DNA from: Psychrobacter sp. BI730
Lineage (GTDB): Bacteria; Pseudomonadota; Gammaproteobacteria; Pseudomonadales; Moraxellaceae
Reading direction: 5' to 3'
Length of the DNA stretch: 64,000 nt
Assembly (NCBI RefSeq): GCF_013414195.1
Contig: NZ_JAATTV010000002.1
Location: 62,001-126,000, forward strand
In this document: positions 18,829 to 28,553 of the stretch, one piece after another
How the letters are laid out: each line of letters opens with the position of its first letter
How positions within the stretch are numbered: position 1 is the stretch's first letter
Translations under genes and position numbers: made by a program
Notes under the pieces: generated by a model
Database searches by the model: none
The model's input: the letters and a program-made list of their open reading frames with translations, nothing else
What the model was told of the DNA's origin: nothing

Positions 18829-18908
18829 GCCCTTAGAGTTAAGCCCTAAAGAGTAAAATAGCCCTTGGTGTAATCGTTCTTATTTATTTTATAGTCTATG
18901 GAGATTTC

Positions 18909-19946
18909 ATGTCCCAGCCTTCTACTTCTGATGACCGTTTGTCTCATGCTAATCTGGCAACAGAGGGCGGGCAGCTGGCAGAAGGTCACGTCCAAAAAAA
19001 GGCTGGTCAATCGTCTATGCTAGCTGATTCACAGCAGCCTGCGATCGTACATCCTAACTTTGATCCCAAACAATCTCCTCTTGATCCTGCCAGACCATTA
19101 AGTGATATACCTGAGCCTGCTCGTCGCCTAAATGGTCAACTGCGCAGGCTTTATGGTAACTCTACGCGGTTCTATCATCCCAATGCAGACAGCTTATCGA
19201 AATGGTCGCTGATAGCCTCAGAAGCGCTGGCTGAGTATTTATCATTTCTGAATGCGGCACAGCTTATCGAATTGCCGGATAGCTTTTATCAGAATCATAG
19301 TGAGCAGCCGTTAATATCGACATTATCAGATATGACATTATTAGACATGTCGGATATTCAACAGGCGATAGGCGCTTATCCAAAACTGAACCGTTATGGG
19401 TTTTTGCCTATTGATAACTCTACAGTGACTGAATCAGATAACGATTCAAACAACGATTCAAACAATGACAGCAAGGCTCAAAATTCTGCATTATTATCTA
19501 TGCGCGCATTGACCAAACGCTATAATCCTGATGAGCTACTCAACAGTCTGTATGCCGATGATTGGCAAGTGATACTACAGCCGCAGCAGTTTGAAACAGG
19601 CGAGGGTAGTTTGGCCACGGATATTATGGCATGTAGCGTGGCTGTCCATGCGCTAAAGCAATGTAGTACCCGTAAGAGTATCAATCATATTTATAGCGCC
19701 GCAGAAATCTGCCAGCATGTGCGTAGCTATTTGCTCAGTCAGATCGTTTGTGAGCCGTCACAGCGCCATGCATATCGTCAGATTCGACTGTTTGCTGGCC
19801 ATATTATTGTTGCCGCTTATCATTTGGGCTGGGAGATACAAGTCCGAGCAGATGGACAGAGCTATTTTAATATCTCGTCGCGTAGTGGTTTGCTGACTCG
19901 CTATGCCAATATGCAGGATTATGAGATCAATGGTTGGTCAAGCTGA
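18909..19946 (+). CDS. Conserved-looking hypothetical protein
   Basis: 345 residues, soluble, not recognised. The first about 70 residues are low complexity and polar; a likely domain begins at PARRLNGQLRRLYGNSTRFYHP. A short Asn/Asp/Ser repeat (DNDSNNDSNNDS, about 178-190) separates two halves. The C-terminal half holds ATDIMACSVAVHALKQC and RLFAGHIIVAAYHLGWEIQVRADG. The ATG follows GGAGATTTC. It stands in line between the SDR gene and pyrE, 62 bases before the latter, so one operon is possible. Confidence 0.6.
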   Translation: MSQPSTSDDRLSHANLATEGGQLAEGHVQKKAGQSSMLADSQQPAIVHPNFDPKQSPLDPARPLSDIPEPARRLNGQLRRLYGNSTRFYHPNADSLSKWSLIASEALAEYLSFLNAAQLIELPDSFYQNHSEQPLISTLSDMTLLDMSDIQQAIGAYPKLNRYGFLPIDNSTVTESDNDSNNDSNNDSKAQNSALLSMRALTKRYNPDELLNSLYADDWQVILQPQQFETGEGSLATDIMACSVAVHALKQCSTRKSINHIYSAAEICQHVRSYLLSQIVCEPSQRHAYRQIRLFAGHIIVAAYHLGWEIQVRADGQSYFNISSRSGLLTRYANMQDYEINGWSS

Positions 19947-20008
19947 TCAATAATGCGTACAATAATGCAAATTTTTTGCCCCCTCTTTTTGCTGATAGGA
20001 ATGTCATA

Positions 20009-20722
20009 ATGTCTCATGTAACACGCCCTCAAGACCCTACATTTTCATCTCATCAATTTATTCAACTGGCTCTCGACAACCAAGTGCTCAAGTTCGGTGA
20101 GTTTGTCCTAAAGTCTGGTCGTATCAGTCCGTACTTTTTTAATGCAGGCTTGCTTGCGACTGGTGAGATGTTGTCACTGCTAGCACGCGGCTATGCAGAT
20201 GCCTTAGCTGAACAAATAAGTGCAAATAATGGCGATAATGAGCAAGAACTGGTTATCTTTGGTGCGGCTTATAAAGGCATTCCTTTTGTCGCAGCGACGG
20301 CGCAAGCGTTATGGCTACATCATGGCATCAATGCCAAATGGGGCTATAACCGTAAAGAAGCTAAAACTCACGGCGAAGGCGGCAATTTGGTCGGTGCTGA
20401 CGTAACTGGCAAGGCCGTTTGGGTGCTCGACGATGTCATCACAGCGGGTACAGCCATGCGCGAAGTGGTCGATATTTTAGAGCAAGCAGGCGCAAGCGTT
20501 GCTGGTATTCTCGTCGCACTTGATCGTAAAGAAAAAGGTCAAGCAGATCACTCTGCTATTCAAGAGCTTGCCGCGACACTAGAAGTGCCCGTACGTGCAT
20601 TGGTCGATATTGATGATTTGATCAGTTATTTGGCCGATGACCATGGTGCACGAAACGGCCAGCATAAAGACGCGACCCAGTTAGCCAAAATGCAACACTA
20701 CCGTGAGCAGTACGGCGTATAG
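20009..20722 (+). CDS. pyrE: Orotate phosphoribosyltransferase
   Basis: Converts orotate and PRPP to OMP in pyrimidine synthesis. The PRPP-binding motif is VWVLDDVITAGTAMRE (about residues 132-147); LKSGRISPYFFNAG and FGAAYKGIPFVA are further family blocks. 237 residues from the chosen ATG at 20009 (AGGA 9 bases upstream); the frame extends up to 19934, overlapping the previous gene, but those 25 residues are not PyrE-like. It carries a C-terminal extension beyond the usual 213 residues. Confidence 0.95.
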   Translation: MSHVTRPQDPTFSSHQFIQLALDNQVLKFGEFVLKSGRISPYFFNAGLLATGEMLSLLARGYADALAEQISANNGDNEQELVIFGAAYKGIPFVAATAQALWLHHGINAKWGYNRKEAKTHGEGGNLVGADVTGKAVWVLDDVITAGTAMREVVDILEQAGASVAGILVALDRKEKGQADHSAIQELAATLEVPVRALVDIDDLISYLADDHGARNGQHKDATQLAKMQHYREQYGV

Positions 20723-20787
20723 TTGGGCACTGATGTTGTTTAGTAGGTGTGTTTCATATTAATAATATAACGTAAGTGAGTTTTATC

Positions 20788-21759
20788 ATGAGCCAACAAA
20801 AACAAGAAAAGTCGCTAAAAATACTCGTTATTATGGATCCTATCGAGCGGGTCAATTATAAAAAAGACACCAGTCTTGCTATGATGTGGGCCGCTCAAGA
20901 CCGTGGCCATCAGCTCGGTTATTGTCAGATTCATGACCTGTGGTTGGACCGTGGTCAGTTGATGGTTGATACGCAGCCACTGACAGTAAAGCGTGATCCT
21001 GCAGATTTCTATACATTGGGTGATAAAAGCACAGGGCCAGTCGGCAACTATGACGTGATTTTGATGCGCAAAGATCCGCCGTTTGATATGCGCTTTATTT
21101 ATGCCACTTATATGCTTGACCATGCCAAAGCAGCAGGCGTGCTCGTGGTCAATGATCCACAAGCGATTCGCGACTGCAATGAGAAATTATTTGCGACGTG
21201 GTTTAGCGATTATATGAGCCCAACGATTGTGACTAGCAAACAAGCACACATTCGTAAGTTTATCGCTGAACAGCAGGACGTCATCGTCAAGCCACTAGAT
21301 GGTATGGGCGGCACTGGTATCTTCCGTTTGACTGCTGATAGCCCAAACATTGGAGTGACGTTAGAGATACTGACTGAGCTTGAGACTTTGCCCATTATGG
21401 CGCAGCGTTATTTGCCAGAAATCAAAGAGGGCGACAAGCGCGTATTAATCGTCGATGGAGTCGTGGTAGATTATAGTTTGGCTCGTATTCCAACCAAAGG
21501 CGAGACCCGTGGTAATCTAGCAGCTGGTGGTAGCGGTGTTGCCATGCCATTGACTGATATTGAACGTCAAGTAGCAGAAGTTGTGGCACCAATCGTCAAA
21601 GAAAAAGGCCTAATGTTCGTTGGTCTAGACTTGATCGGTGGGCGTATCACTGAGATTAACGTCACTAGCCCAACATGCGTACGTGAGATTGATGACCAAT
21701 GCGGTACAGATATCGCAACCGACTTTATCATGGCGATTGAAAATAAATTTACTGCGTAG
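20788..21759 (+). CDS. gshB: Glutathione synthetase
   Basis: ATP-grasp enzyme that adds glycine to gamma-glutamylcysteine. Family blocks include the N-terminal ILVIMDPIERVNYKKDTS, LMRKDPPFDMRFIYATY, DPQAIRDCNEKL, KPLDGMGGTGIFRL, the AGGSGVAMPLTDIERQ loop and GLDLIGGRITEINVTSPTCVRE at the end. 323 residues from ATG 20788; a GTG at 20776 is an alternative start adding four residues. It directly follows pyrE (65 bases) and precedes murG on the same strand by about 300 bases. Confidence 0.97.
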   Translation: MSQQKQEKSLKILVIMDPIERVNYKKDTSLAMMWAAQDRGHQLGYCQIHDLWLDRGQLMVDTQPLTVKRDPADFYTLGDKSTGPVGNYDVILMRKDPPFDMRFIYATYMLDHAKAAGVLVVNDPQAIRDCNEKLFATWFSDYMSPTIVTSKQAHIRKFIAEQQDVIVKPLDGMGGTGIFRLTADSPNIGVTLEILTELETLPIMAQRYLPEIKEGDKRVLIVDGVVVDYSLARIPTKGETRGNLAAGGSGVAMPLTDIERQVAEVVAPIVKEKGLMFVGLDLIGGRITEINVTSPTCVREIDDQCGTDIATDFIMAIENKFTA

Positions 21760-22055
21760 CTTTCGCTATGTTCAGGAAAGTTTTGAGTTAAGGAGTATTC
21801 TGACTACGTAAAACCCGTATTTTGAGGTATTGTTAGTCATTAATTTTCCTTACCGTTTATTAGCATTACACGACGCCAAGCTATGACCGATCATGGCTTG
21901 GATTTTTGTTATTTTTGCTGCATAAAGTACTGTATATAAGACAATGATTTCCTCTATACTATGCGGGCTTTGGCTAGGTCGTTATTTTTCATAATTGCTA
22001 CCGCAGTAGTGAGATAAACCCTTCATATAAATAAAGTAAAGATAGGCAGGCGTTC

Positions 22056-23141
22056 ATGAAAACACCGCATATATTGATGATGGCAGCTGGTACGGGCGGG
22101 CATGTTTTTCCAGCGCTTGCCGTGAGCGACGAGCTGACCCAGCGCGGTGCGGTAATTCATTGGTTGGGAACGCCAAACGGTATGGAAAACGGTTTGGTTG
22201 AGCCGACAGGTTATCCTTTTCATGCTATTAATATGCAAGGGCTTCGTGGCAAAGGCGTTGGTCGACTATTAAAGCTCCCAATGACTCTGCTATCCGCGAC
22301 GATGGCAGCCGTAAAAGTGATTCGTAGTAATCAGATCGATGTGGTCGTTGGGTTCGGTGGTTATGTCACTGCACCTGGCGGTATCGCTGCGCGTATGACT
22401 AATACGCCTTTGATCATCCATGAGCAAAATGCCATCGCTGGCATGAGCAACCGCTACCTATCTAAACTGTCGACCAAAACATTACAAGCGTTTGAGAACA
22501 CCTTTGCCAATAGTCAGCAAGATGCCAAGCTTGAGACAGTGGGCAATCCTGTGCGTAACGCCATTACTGGTGTTGCAGAGCCAACGGTACGCTACGACGT
22601 AAATGACAGTTCACCGCTTAAACTGTTGGTAGTCGGCGGTTCACTTGGCGCTCAGGTATTAAATGATACAGTACCAAAAGCGTTAGCATTACTAGATCAG
22701 CCACTTGAAGTCCTACACCAGTGCGGACGCAACAATGAAGCAGCCACGCAAGCAGCTTATAGCGCACAAGACCTAAACAACCATCAGTTTACTGTACAGC
22801 CTTTTATTGATGATATGGCTGCAGCTTATAACTGGGCAGACATCATCGTTTGCCGCGCAGGTGCGTTGACCGTGACCGAGATTCAAAACGTCGGCATCGC
22901 CGCTATTTTTGTACCGCTACCGCATGCAGTAGATGACCATCAGACGGCTAATGCACGCACGTTGACCTCGCATGATGCGGCAATTCTATTACCGCAGTCA
23001 GAGCTAACTGCCAAAAGTCTAAGTGACGAGCTTGGCGTACTCAATCGAGAGAAGTGCTTGGCAATGGCAAAAAAAGGCCATGCGTTGGCCAACCGTAGTG
23101 CGAGTAAGCAAGTTGCTGACATCATTTGGCAAGCGCTATAG
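22056..23141 (+). CDS. murG: Lipid II synthase MurG
   Basis: Inner-leaflet glycosyltransferase that adds GlcNAc to lipid I. The GT-B fold markers are the N-terminal glycine loop MAAGTGGHVFPALAV, VVGFGGYVTAPGGIAA, PLIIHEQNAIAGMSNR, LLVVGGSLGAQVLN and RAGALTVTEI with VDDHQTANA. 361 residues, normal length. Spacing to murC is 66 bases. In E. coli ftsW precedes murG, whereas here gshB does; no promoter could be assigned in the 296-base gap before it. Confidence 0.97.
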   Translation: MKTPHILMMAAGTGGHVFPALAVSDELTQRGAVIHWLGTPNGMENGLVEPTGYPFHAINMQGLRGKGVGRLLKLPMTLLSATMAAVKVIRSNQIDVVVGFGGYVTAPGGIAARMTNTPLIIHEQNAIAGMSNRYLSKLSTKTLQAFENTFANSQQDAKLETVGNPVRNAITGVAEPTVRYDVNDSSPLKLLVVGGSLGAQVLNDTVPKALALLDQPLEVLHQCGRNNEAATQAAYSAQDLNNHQFTVQPFIDDMAAAYNWADIIVCRAGALTVTEIQNVGIAAIFVPLPHAVDDHQTANARTLTSHDAAILLPQSELTAKSLSDELGVLNREKCLAMAKKGHALANRSASKQVADIIWQAL

Positions 23142-23207
23142 TCTGTCATCTATACCCCTTATTTGAATTTACTAAGTTTTATTGACCTTTAATAAAGAGA
23201 GATCCTT

Positions 23208-24647
23208 ATGCCTACCTCTGCGAAAGCTCTACCTAAGCGTTTGATTGAAATACCAGAAATGCGCCGCATTCAGCATTTGCATTTCATCGGTATTGGTGGC
23301 TCAGGCATGTGTGGTATCGCTGAGGTGATGAACAATCAAGGCTATCAGGTCAGTGGTTCCGACATCGCAGAAAGCTTGGTGACTAAACGATTACAGCAAA
23401 TCGGCATCGAGATATCGATTGGCCATGACTCTAAAAACATTGCCAATGCTGACGTTATCGTTGTCTCATCAGCGATTGATCGTAGCAACCCTGAGGTAAA
23501 AGCAGCACTTGAAGCTCGTCTGCCAGTAGTACGCCGCGCCGATATGCTTGGTGAGCTAATGCGCTATCGTCATGGTATCGCAGTTGCTGGCGCGCATGGC
23601 AAAACGACAACGACGAGTTTGCTCACCACAATGATGGCAGAAGGACAGCTAGATCCTACCTATGTCATCGGCGGTAAGTTAAATGCGTCAGGCAAAAATG
23701 CGGCATTGGGTAGCAGCCGTTTCTTGGTAGCAGAGGCTGATGAGTCTGATGCATCGTTCTTGTCATTGCATCCGATGGCCGCGATTGTGACCAACATCGA
23801 CCAAGACCATATGGAAACCTACGAAAACAGCTTTGATAAATTAAAAGCCGCTTATATCCAGTTTCTACAAAACATGCCGTTTTACGGTTTGGCAGTGGTC
23901 TGCGGTGACGACCCTGAGCTGTATGCAATGATCGATGATATCGGTCGTCCAGTATTGACCTTTGGTCTTGAGCCGTTCAATGATGTACAAGCTGTAGACT
24001 TGGTAACGGAAGGAACTAAAACTCACTTTACCGTATTGCGCCGTGACCGTGAGCCATTACGCCTAACGTTAAATATTCCTGGTACACATAACGTTTATAA
24101 CGCGCTTGCTGCCATCACGATGGCGACTGACGAAGGCGTTGATGATGCAGCAATTGAGCGCGCCCTGCAAAAATTTGAAGGCGTGGGTCGTCGTTTTGAG
24201 CAGCATGCTTCTGTCGATATCGATGATGGTAATGTCTTATTGATTGATGATTATGGTCACCATCCAAAAGAAGTTGATGCGACCATCAAAGCCGCTCGTC
24301 AAAGCTTCCCTGATCGTCGTTTGGTGATGCTATTTCAGCCACATCGTTATAGCCGTACCCGTGATTGCTACGATGATTTTGTAGAAGTGCTATCGAGCGT
24401 TGATGAGCTATTATTATTAGATGTTTATTCAGCAGGTGAGAGTCCGATTACCGGAGCTGATACCAAGTCACTAGCGCGTAGTATCCGTTTGCGCGGTGAA
24501 GTTGAACCGACTATTATTGATAAAGACAATCTAGCTCCTGTTATGCAGCGTTTGTTAAAAGCCAACGATATGCTGATTACCCAAGGCGCTGGTAATGTCG
24601 GGCAGATTGCTATCGATTTGGCTGCCAATAACCTTTATATTAAGTAA
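23208..24647 (+). CDS. murC: UDP-N-acetylmuramate-L-alanine ligase MurC
   Basis: First amino-acid ligase of the peptidoglycan stem peptide. N-terminal Rossmann domain [17 protein letters not shown] binding the UDP-sugar, ATP-binding loop [14 protein letters not shown] (about residue 127), [33 protein letters not shown] and the C-terminal [10 protein letters not shown] block. 479 residues, normal. AGAGAGATCC precedes the ATG. ddlB follows after 23 bases; murB, which often lies between murC and ddlB, is absent here. Confidence 0.97.
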   Translation: MPTSAKALPKRLIEIPEMRRIQHLHFIGIGGSGMCGIAEVMNNQGYQVSGSDIAESLVTKRLQQIGIEISIGHDSKNIANADVIVVSSAIDRSNPEVKAALEARLPVVRRADMLGELMRYRHGIAVAGAHGKTTTTSLLTTMMAEGQLDPTYVIGGKLNASGKNAALGSSRFLVAEADESDASFLSLHPMAAIVTNIDQDHMETYENSFDKLKAAYIQFLQNMPFYGLAVVCGDDPELYAMIDDIGRPVLTFGLEPFNDVQAVDLVTEGTKTHFTVLRRDREPLRLTLNIPGTHNVYNALAAITMATDEGVDDAAIERALQKFEGVGRRFEQHASVDIDDGNVLLIDDYGHHPKEVDATIKAARQSFPDRRLVMLFQPHRYSRTRDCYDDFVEVLSSVDELLLLDVYSAGESPITGADTKSLARSIRLRGEVEPTIIDKDNLAPVMQRLLKANDMLITQGAGNVGQIAIDLAANNLYIK

Positions 24648-24670
24648 GCTAAAATTTAGGGACGATCCTC

Positions 24671-25663
24671 ATGACAACTGATAATAAAGACAATAATAGC
24701 ACTCAAAATGCAGCTATCAATGATACATCTTTAGACACGACGACTCATGCAAAAGATGCCAGTCAATTTGGCAAAGTAGCCGTTATTTATGGTGGCAGTA
24801 GCAATGAGCGCAGCGTGTCTTTGGACAGTGGTGCAGCAGTATTACAAGCGCTCCAAAACCAAGGCGTTGATGCCACTCACTTTGATCCAAAGCACCAAGA
24901 CATTACTGAGCTACGCAAATTCGACCGCGTGTTTAATGTGTTACATGGTCGTGGCGGCGAAGATGGTTTGCTGCAAGGCGTATTACAGTGGTTTGATATA
25001 CCGCAAACTGGTTCAGGGATTCTAGCTTCTGCACTAGGTATGGACAAAGTACGTACTAAGCAATTGTGGCAAGGTTGCGGTCTCTCAACTGCACCATTTT
25101 CATTATTGACGGCTGATACTGACTGGCAGCAAGTGGTTAACATGCTAGGTTTGCCACTTATCATTAAACCAGTTCATGAAGGTTCAAGTATTGGCATGAC
25201 CAAGGTCAATCATCTTGATGAGCTGCCTGCCGCTTATGCAACTGCAGTGGAATGTGGTGATGCGGTGATGGCTGAGCGCTGGATTACAGGTCGCGAATTT
25301 ACGATTGTGATTATCGATGACGAAGCTTATCCAGTTATTCGCCTTGAGCCTGCCGACATTACTAACTTCTATGATTTTGAAGCCAAGTACAATCGTAACG
25401 ATACCAGTTACTATATTCCTTGTGGATTGAGCGCTGCTGATGAAAAGCACCTGCAAGATTTAAGCCTTGCAGCATTTCGTGCAGTAGATGCAAAAGGCTG
25501 GGGACGTATCGATGCCATGCAAGATGAAGCAGGCAATTTTTGGTTGCTGGAAATCAATACCGTACCAGGTATGACCAGTCATAGTTTGGTTCCGATGGCG
25601 GCCAAAGCTCGCGGACTAGATTTTGATGCACTATGCTGGCACATTTTGGCGCAAACACTATAA
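24671..25663 (+). CDS. ddlB: D-alanine-D-alanine ligase
   Basis: ATP-grasp ligase making the terminal D-Ala-D-Ala of the stem peptide. Motifs: VIYGGSSNERSVSLDSG, VFNVLHGRGGEDGLLQG, GSGILASALGMDK, IKPVHEGSSIGMTKV, and LEINTVPGMTSHSLVP with the metal and substrate residues. 330 residues; a polar N-terminal extension of about 35 residues (Asn/Thr/Asp rich) precedes the fold and is unusual, as DdlB is generally near 306. The start ATG has a GGGACGAT purine region upstream. Confidence 0.96.
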   Translation: MTTDNKDNNSTQNAAINDTSLDTTTHAKDASQFGKVAVIYGGSSNERSVSLDSGAAVLQALQNQGVDATHFDPKHQDITELRKFDRVFNVLHGRGGEDGLLQGVLQWFDIPQTGSGILASALGMDKVRTKQLWQGCGLSTAPFSLLTADTDWQQVVNMLGLPLIIKPVHEGSSIGMTKVNHLDELPAAYATAVECGDAVMAERWITGREFTIVIIDDEAYPVIRLEPADITNFYDFEAKYNRNDTSYYIPCGLSAADEKHLQDLSLAAFRAVDAKGWGRIDAMQDEAGNFWLLEINTVPGMTSHSLVPMAAKARGLDFDALCWHILAQTL

Positions 25664-26040
25664 CTGTCAAATCAACTAAATTGAGCAGATAGTGACGACT
25701 CTTTGTGTCACTAGAGCTGCTATACCACAGCTTCATGTAAACTTGTGTAAATTCGCTGCTGGTAGTTGGTGTTTGGCTATTGTTTAACCATAAAATACGT
25801 TAATATTGTAAGAATAGGTCTATTTCGGTGATATTTATGTTGTTTTGTGAATACAACTGATAACTTATTCATAATTTAAGAAAAATGTTACGTTTAAATC
25901 AACGTAATCGCTGTATATAAGCTATATTTTTAATAAAATTTGATAACATATCGACTTAATAAGCTTCTGCCAAAAATACGCAGATTTATATCAATAAATA
26001 GCATGATCAGTTTTATGCAAATATAGGGACGAAGGTCGTT
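25664..26040. other. AT-rich spacer inside the cell-wall/division cluster (ddlB to ftsQ)
   Basis: 377 bases where most relatives have ddlB and ftsQ touching. It holds a TAGTGAC / GTCACTA hairpin at 25690-25713 without T-run, a perfect inverted repeat at 25888-25907, and very AT-rich DNA up to ftsQ. This should contain a promoter for ftsQAZ; I could not fix the -35 and -10 boxes. Confidence 0.5.
25888..25907. promoter_or_regulatory. Perfect inverted repeat, possible operator ahead of ftsQ
   Basis: TTACGTT-TAAATC-AACGTAA, 7-bp arms with a 6-base spacer, 134 bases before the ftsQ start. The form fits a dimeric repressor site, but no regulator is known to me for it. Confidence 0.35.
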
Positions 26041-26829
26041 ATGGCTCAAACTGTCAACGAGGTAACTGACTTGATGAGTGATAAAGCCGGTCGCCCAAAA
26101 TCTAAGATCCAAATACCAGCAACGGTAAAGTATCTATTTATGGTACTGGTCTTAGGCTTGCTAGTGCTAATATTAATGATGGGCGGCAAAGCGCTACGTG
26201 ATGCGCCGCCAGCAAATATTTATGTCAGTAATCAAGGTTTGTCTGCTGCTCAATATCGCTCATTGCAAGAAGTGATGGAACAACAACAAGTAAATAGCTT
26301 TTTTACTTCTGATTTGCAAGCATTGCGAGATATTACGATGGGCTTAGCTTGGGTAGAGCAAGTGAGTATCTCTCGTGATTGGCAACGCGGCATCGTCATC
26401 AATGCATTACCCAAGCAAGCAGTTGCTAATTTTGGTACAGAACGTTTGGTCGATGCAAAAGGCGCTGTGTTTGTTCCTGCTGATAGTAGAGATTTAACAC
26501 AAGAACGTTTTGCCACCTTGCAGGGTGAAATGTCTCAAGCACCAGTTATTATGCAGCAAATGCAGCAAGTTAATGATTGGTATGCACCGCTTGGCATGCA
26601 GGTCGAAGATATCATTCTGTCACCGAGAATGACTTGGTTAATCCGCTTTGACAATGGGCTACGTGTGATTGTCGACAATGAAAATACGGCGCAAAAACTA
26701 CTGAATTTAAGCCAACTGCTTGGCAATCAGTTACGTACGCGTCGAGATGAAATGCAATCTGTAGATTTACGATACAAAAATGGCTTTACCATTGCTTGGA
26801 ACGTGACACAGAGTGCTGAAGCAGAATAG
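26041..26829 (+). CDS. ftsQ: Cell division protein FtsQ
   Basis: Bitopic inner-membrane divisome protein linking early and late division proteins together with FtsB and FtsL. One membrane helix at about residues 36-54 (LFMVLVLGLLVLILMMGG), then a POTRA-like region and a beta domain, with the typical LAWVEQVSISRDWQRGIVINALPKQAVANFG stretch split over residues about 101-131. 262 residues, normal. GGGACGAAGG stands before the ATG. It opens the ftsQ-ftsA-ftsZ series. Confidence 0.9.
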   Translation: MAQTVNEVTDLMSDKAGRPKSKIQIPATVKYLFMVLVLGLLVLILMMGGKALRDAPPANIYVSNQGLSAAQYRSLQEVMEQQQVNSFFTSDLQALRDITMGLAWVEQVSISRDWQRGIVINALPKQAVANFGTERLVDAKGAVFVPADSRDLTQERFATLQGEMSQAPVIMQQMQQVNDWYAPLGMQVEDIILSPRMTWLIRFDNGLRVIVDNENTAQKLLNLSQLLGNQLRTRRDEMQSVDLRYKNGFTIAWNVTQSAEAE

Positions 26830-26943
26830 CCTAAGTAAGTACTACATCTATGCATAACCGATGTGAGCTAATAGGGCTTATTTAGTTTGAAGAAAATATG
26901 TACAACATCATAGCGTATTAGTAACGCTTTTTTTAATGATTTA

Positions 26944-26970
26944 ATAGAAGAGCATCACTTGCTCTTCTAT
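26944..26970 (+). promoter_or_regulatory. Perfect hairpin ahead of the ftsA start
   Basis: ATAGAAGAGC (26944-26953) pairs fully with GCTCTTCTAT (26961-26970) around a 7-base loop; only three T follow. It ends 23 bases before the ftsA ATG, which has no good ribosome binding site. It could be an attenuator, a weak terminator or an RNA element controlling ftsA translation. Confidence 0.5.
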
Positions 26971-26993
26971 TTAGCGATAATTTGTCTGGTACC

Positions 26994-28286
26994 ATGAAAA
27001 ATAATGAAAATCTGGTTGTTGTCCATCTAAGTGCCACGGCAGTATATGTCGTCATAGGCAATGTTGTCTCTGCAAAAGACATTCGTATTTTGGGCGTAGG
27101 ACAAGTTAAAAACAGCGATTTTTATCAAGGTCAAATAAAGCATCGTGAACGTCTGCAAGGTGCTATTAAGCAAGCCATTCAAGAAGCAGAAGACACCGCT
27201 AATTGTCGTGTGCATAGTGTTTGGTTAACGCTTGCGACCCCTGAACTCTCCAGCAAAAACAGTGCTGGAGAGGTCAAAGTAGAAGATGAAGTGGTACGTG
27301 CCAAAGATATGGTACAAGCATTGGCTAATGCAAAGTCGCGTGATTTATCATCTGACTATTATTTGATGCATTGCTGTCAGCAAGGTATCTATGTCGATGA
27401 GCAAGACTTTATGGTGGATGATGTCATCGAGATGATGGCACACAATATCACCGTGATGTACCACATGATGATGATGCCTGTTGCCAGCCGTCAGAATATC
27501 CAAAAGCTATTGCAAAGTTGTGACGTCGGCATTGATCATATTGTTTTCGATGCAGTGACCAGCGCTGAGTATAGTTTGATGACTGAGGAACGTCAGCAAG
27601 GCGTTTGCTTAGTAGATATTGGTGCTAGTACGACCAGCATTTGTGTGTATAAAGAGAATAAGTTGATTTTTACACATTGTATAGCAACAGGCAGTCATGA
27701 AGTGACAATGGATATTTCAGCTGATTTTGGTATTTCCATGATTGAAGCTGAAAAGCTGAAGAAGTCTCATGGTACAGCTGATGTCAATAGTGTCGATCCA
27801 AGCGCCTTCTTTTTGTTCAAGCCTCAAGGATCGGGCGACGAAATAAATATTGGTATCTATAACTTGGCACGTATTATTGAAGCTCGTTACGTTCAGATAT
27901 TCACTGAAGTAGCGCGTCAATTACACGAAGCAGGTTTGATAGGCTATATCGATAAAGGGATTGTGTTGACTGGCGGCGGTAGTACGATTAAAGGTATGAT
28001 ACCCTTTGCCAAAAAGCTACTAAAAATGCCTGTTGTATTGACCAATACCCATCCTGCTATCAGTGCTTATAATCATTTTGATAATGATGAGTCATTTAAG
28101 CTACTTAATAGTCAAGTGAATGACCGTGCTTATCAGACTGCTTTTGGCACATTGTTATATAGTCAGAGTGAGCAATTCCGCCGTAGCGAAAAAAGCGAAC
28201 CTGAAGCGATTCAAAACAATCGTGTATCAGGCGTGTTTCGGAGTGCAGGTCAACGGTTTGCAAACGTTTTAAAGAAAATATTATAG
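26994..28286 (+). CDS. ftsA: Cell division protein FtsA
   Basis: Actin-like ATPase that anchors FtsZ to the membrane. Actin-fold blocks seen are LVDIGASTTSICVYKENKL (phosphate 1), the LTGGGSTIKGM adenosine loop, and the SHVI-type domain 1C in the first half. 430 residues from ATG 26994; an upstream TTG at 26982 adds four residues and cannot be excluded since neither start has a strong ribosome binding site. The C-terminal amphipathic helix FRSAGQRFANVLKKIL fits the membrane-targeting sequence. Confidence 0.95.
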   Translation: MKNNENLVVVHLSATAVYVVIGNVVSAKDIRILGVGQVKNSDFYQGQIKHRERLQGAIKQAIQEAEDTANCRVHSVWLTLATPELSSKNSAGEVKVEDEVVRAKDMVQALANAKSRDLSSDYYLMHCCQQGIYVDEQDFMVDDVIEMMAHNITVMYHMMMMPVASRQNIQKLLQSCDVGIDHIVFDAVTSAEYSLMTEERQQGVCLVDIGASTTSICVYKENKLIFTHCIATGSHEVTMDISADFGISMIEAEKLKKSHGTADVNSVDPSAFFLFKPQGSGDEINIGIYNLARIIEARYVQIFTEVARQLHEAGLIGYIDKGIVLTGGGSTIKGMIPFAKKLLKMPVVLTNTHPAISAYNHFDNDESFKLLNSQVNDRAYQTAFGTLLYSQSEQFRRSEKSEPEAIQNNRVSGVFRSAGQRFANVLKKIL

Positions 28287-28553
28287 ATCTGTTTAACCTC
28301 ATATCTAGAGCATTCATACATTATGGAATATCTCTAAGTTGGTTGAGCAAAAAAAATAGAGCAATATTGCGAATAAATTAGTTTTAAAAATAAAGTATTA
28401 AGTGATAATGACATATTATTGTCTATACTGATCGATTTTAGCCATACCCTGTTTTATTTAAATACATTTATATATAGTATGTCGATAGCGCGCCACATGA
28501 GTGCGTTACTATGTATCGACTTACACGCTATCTGCAACTGGAGAATCTTTTTT

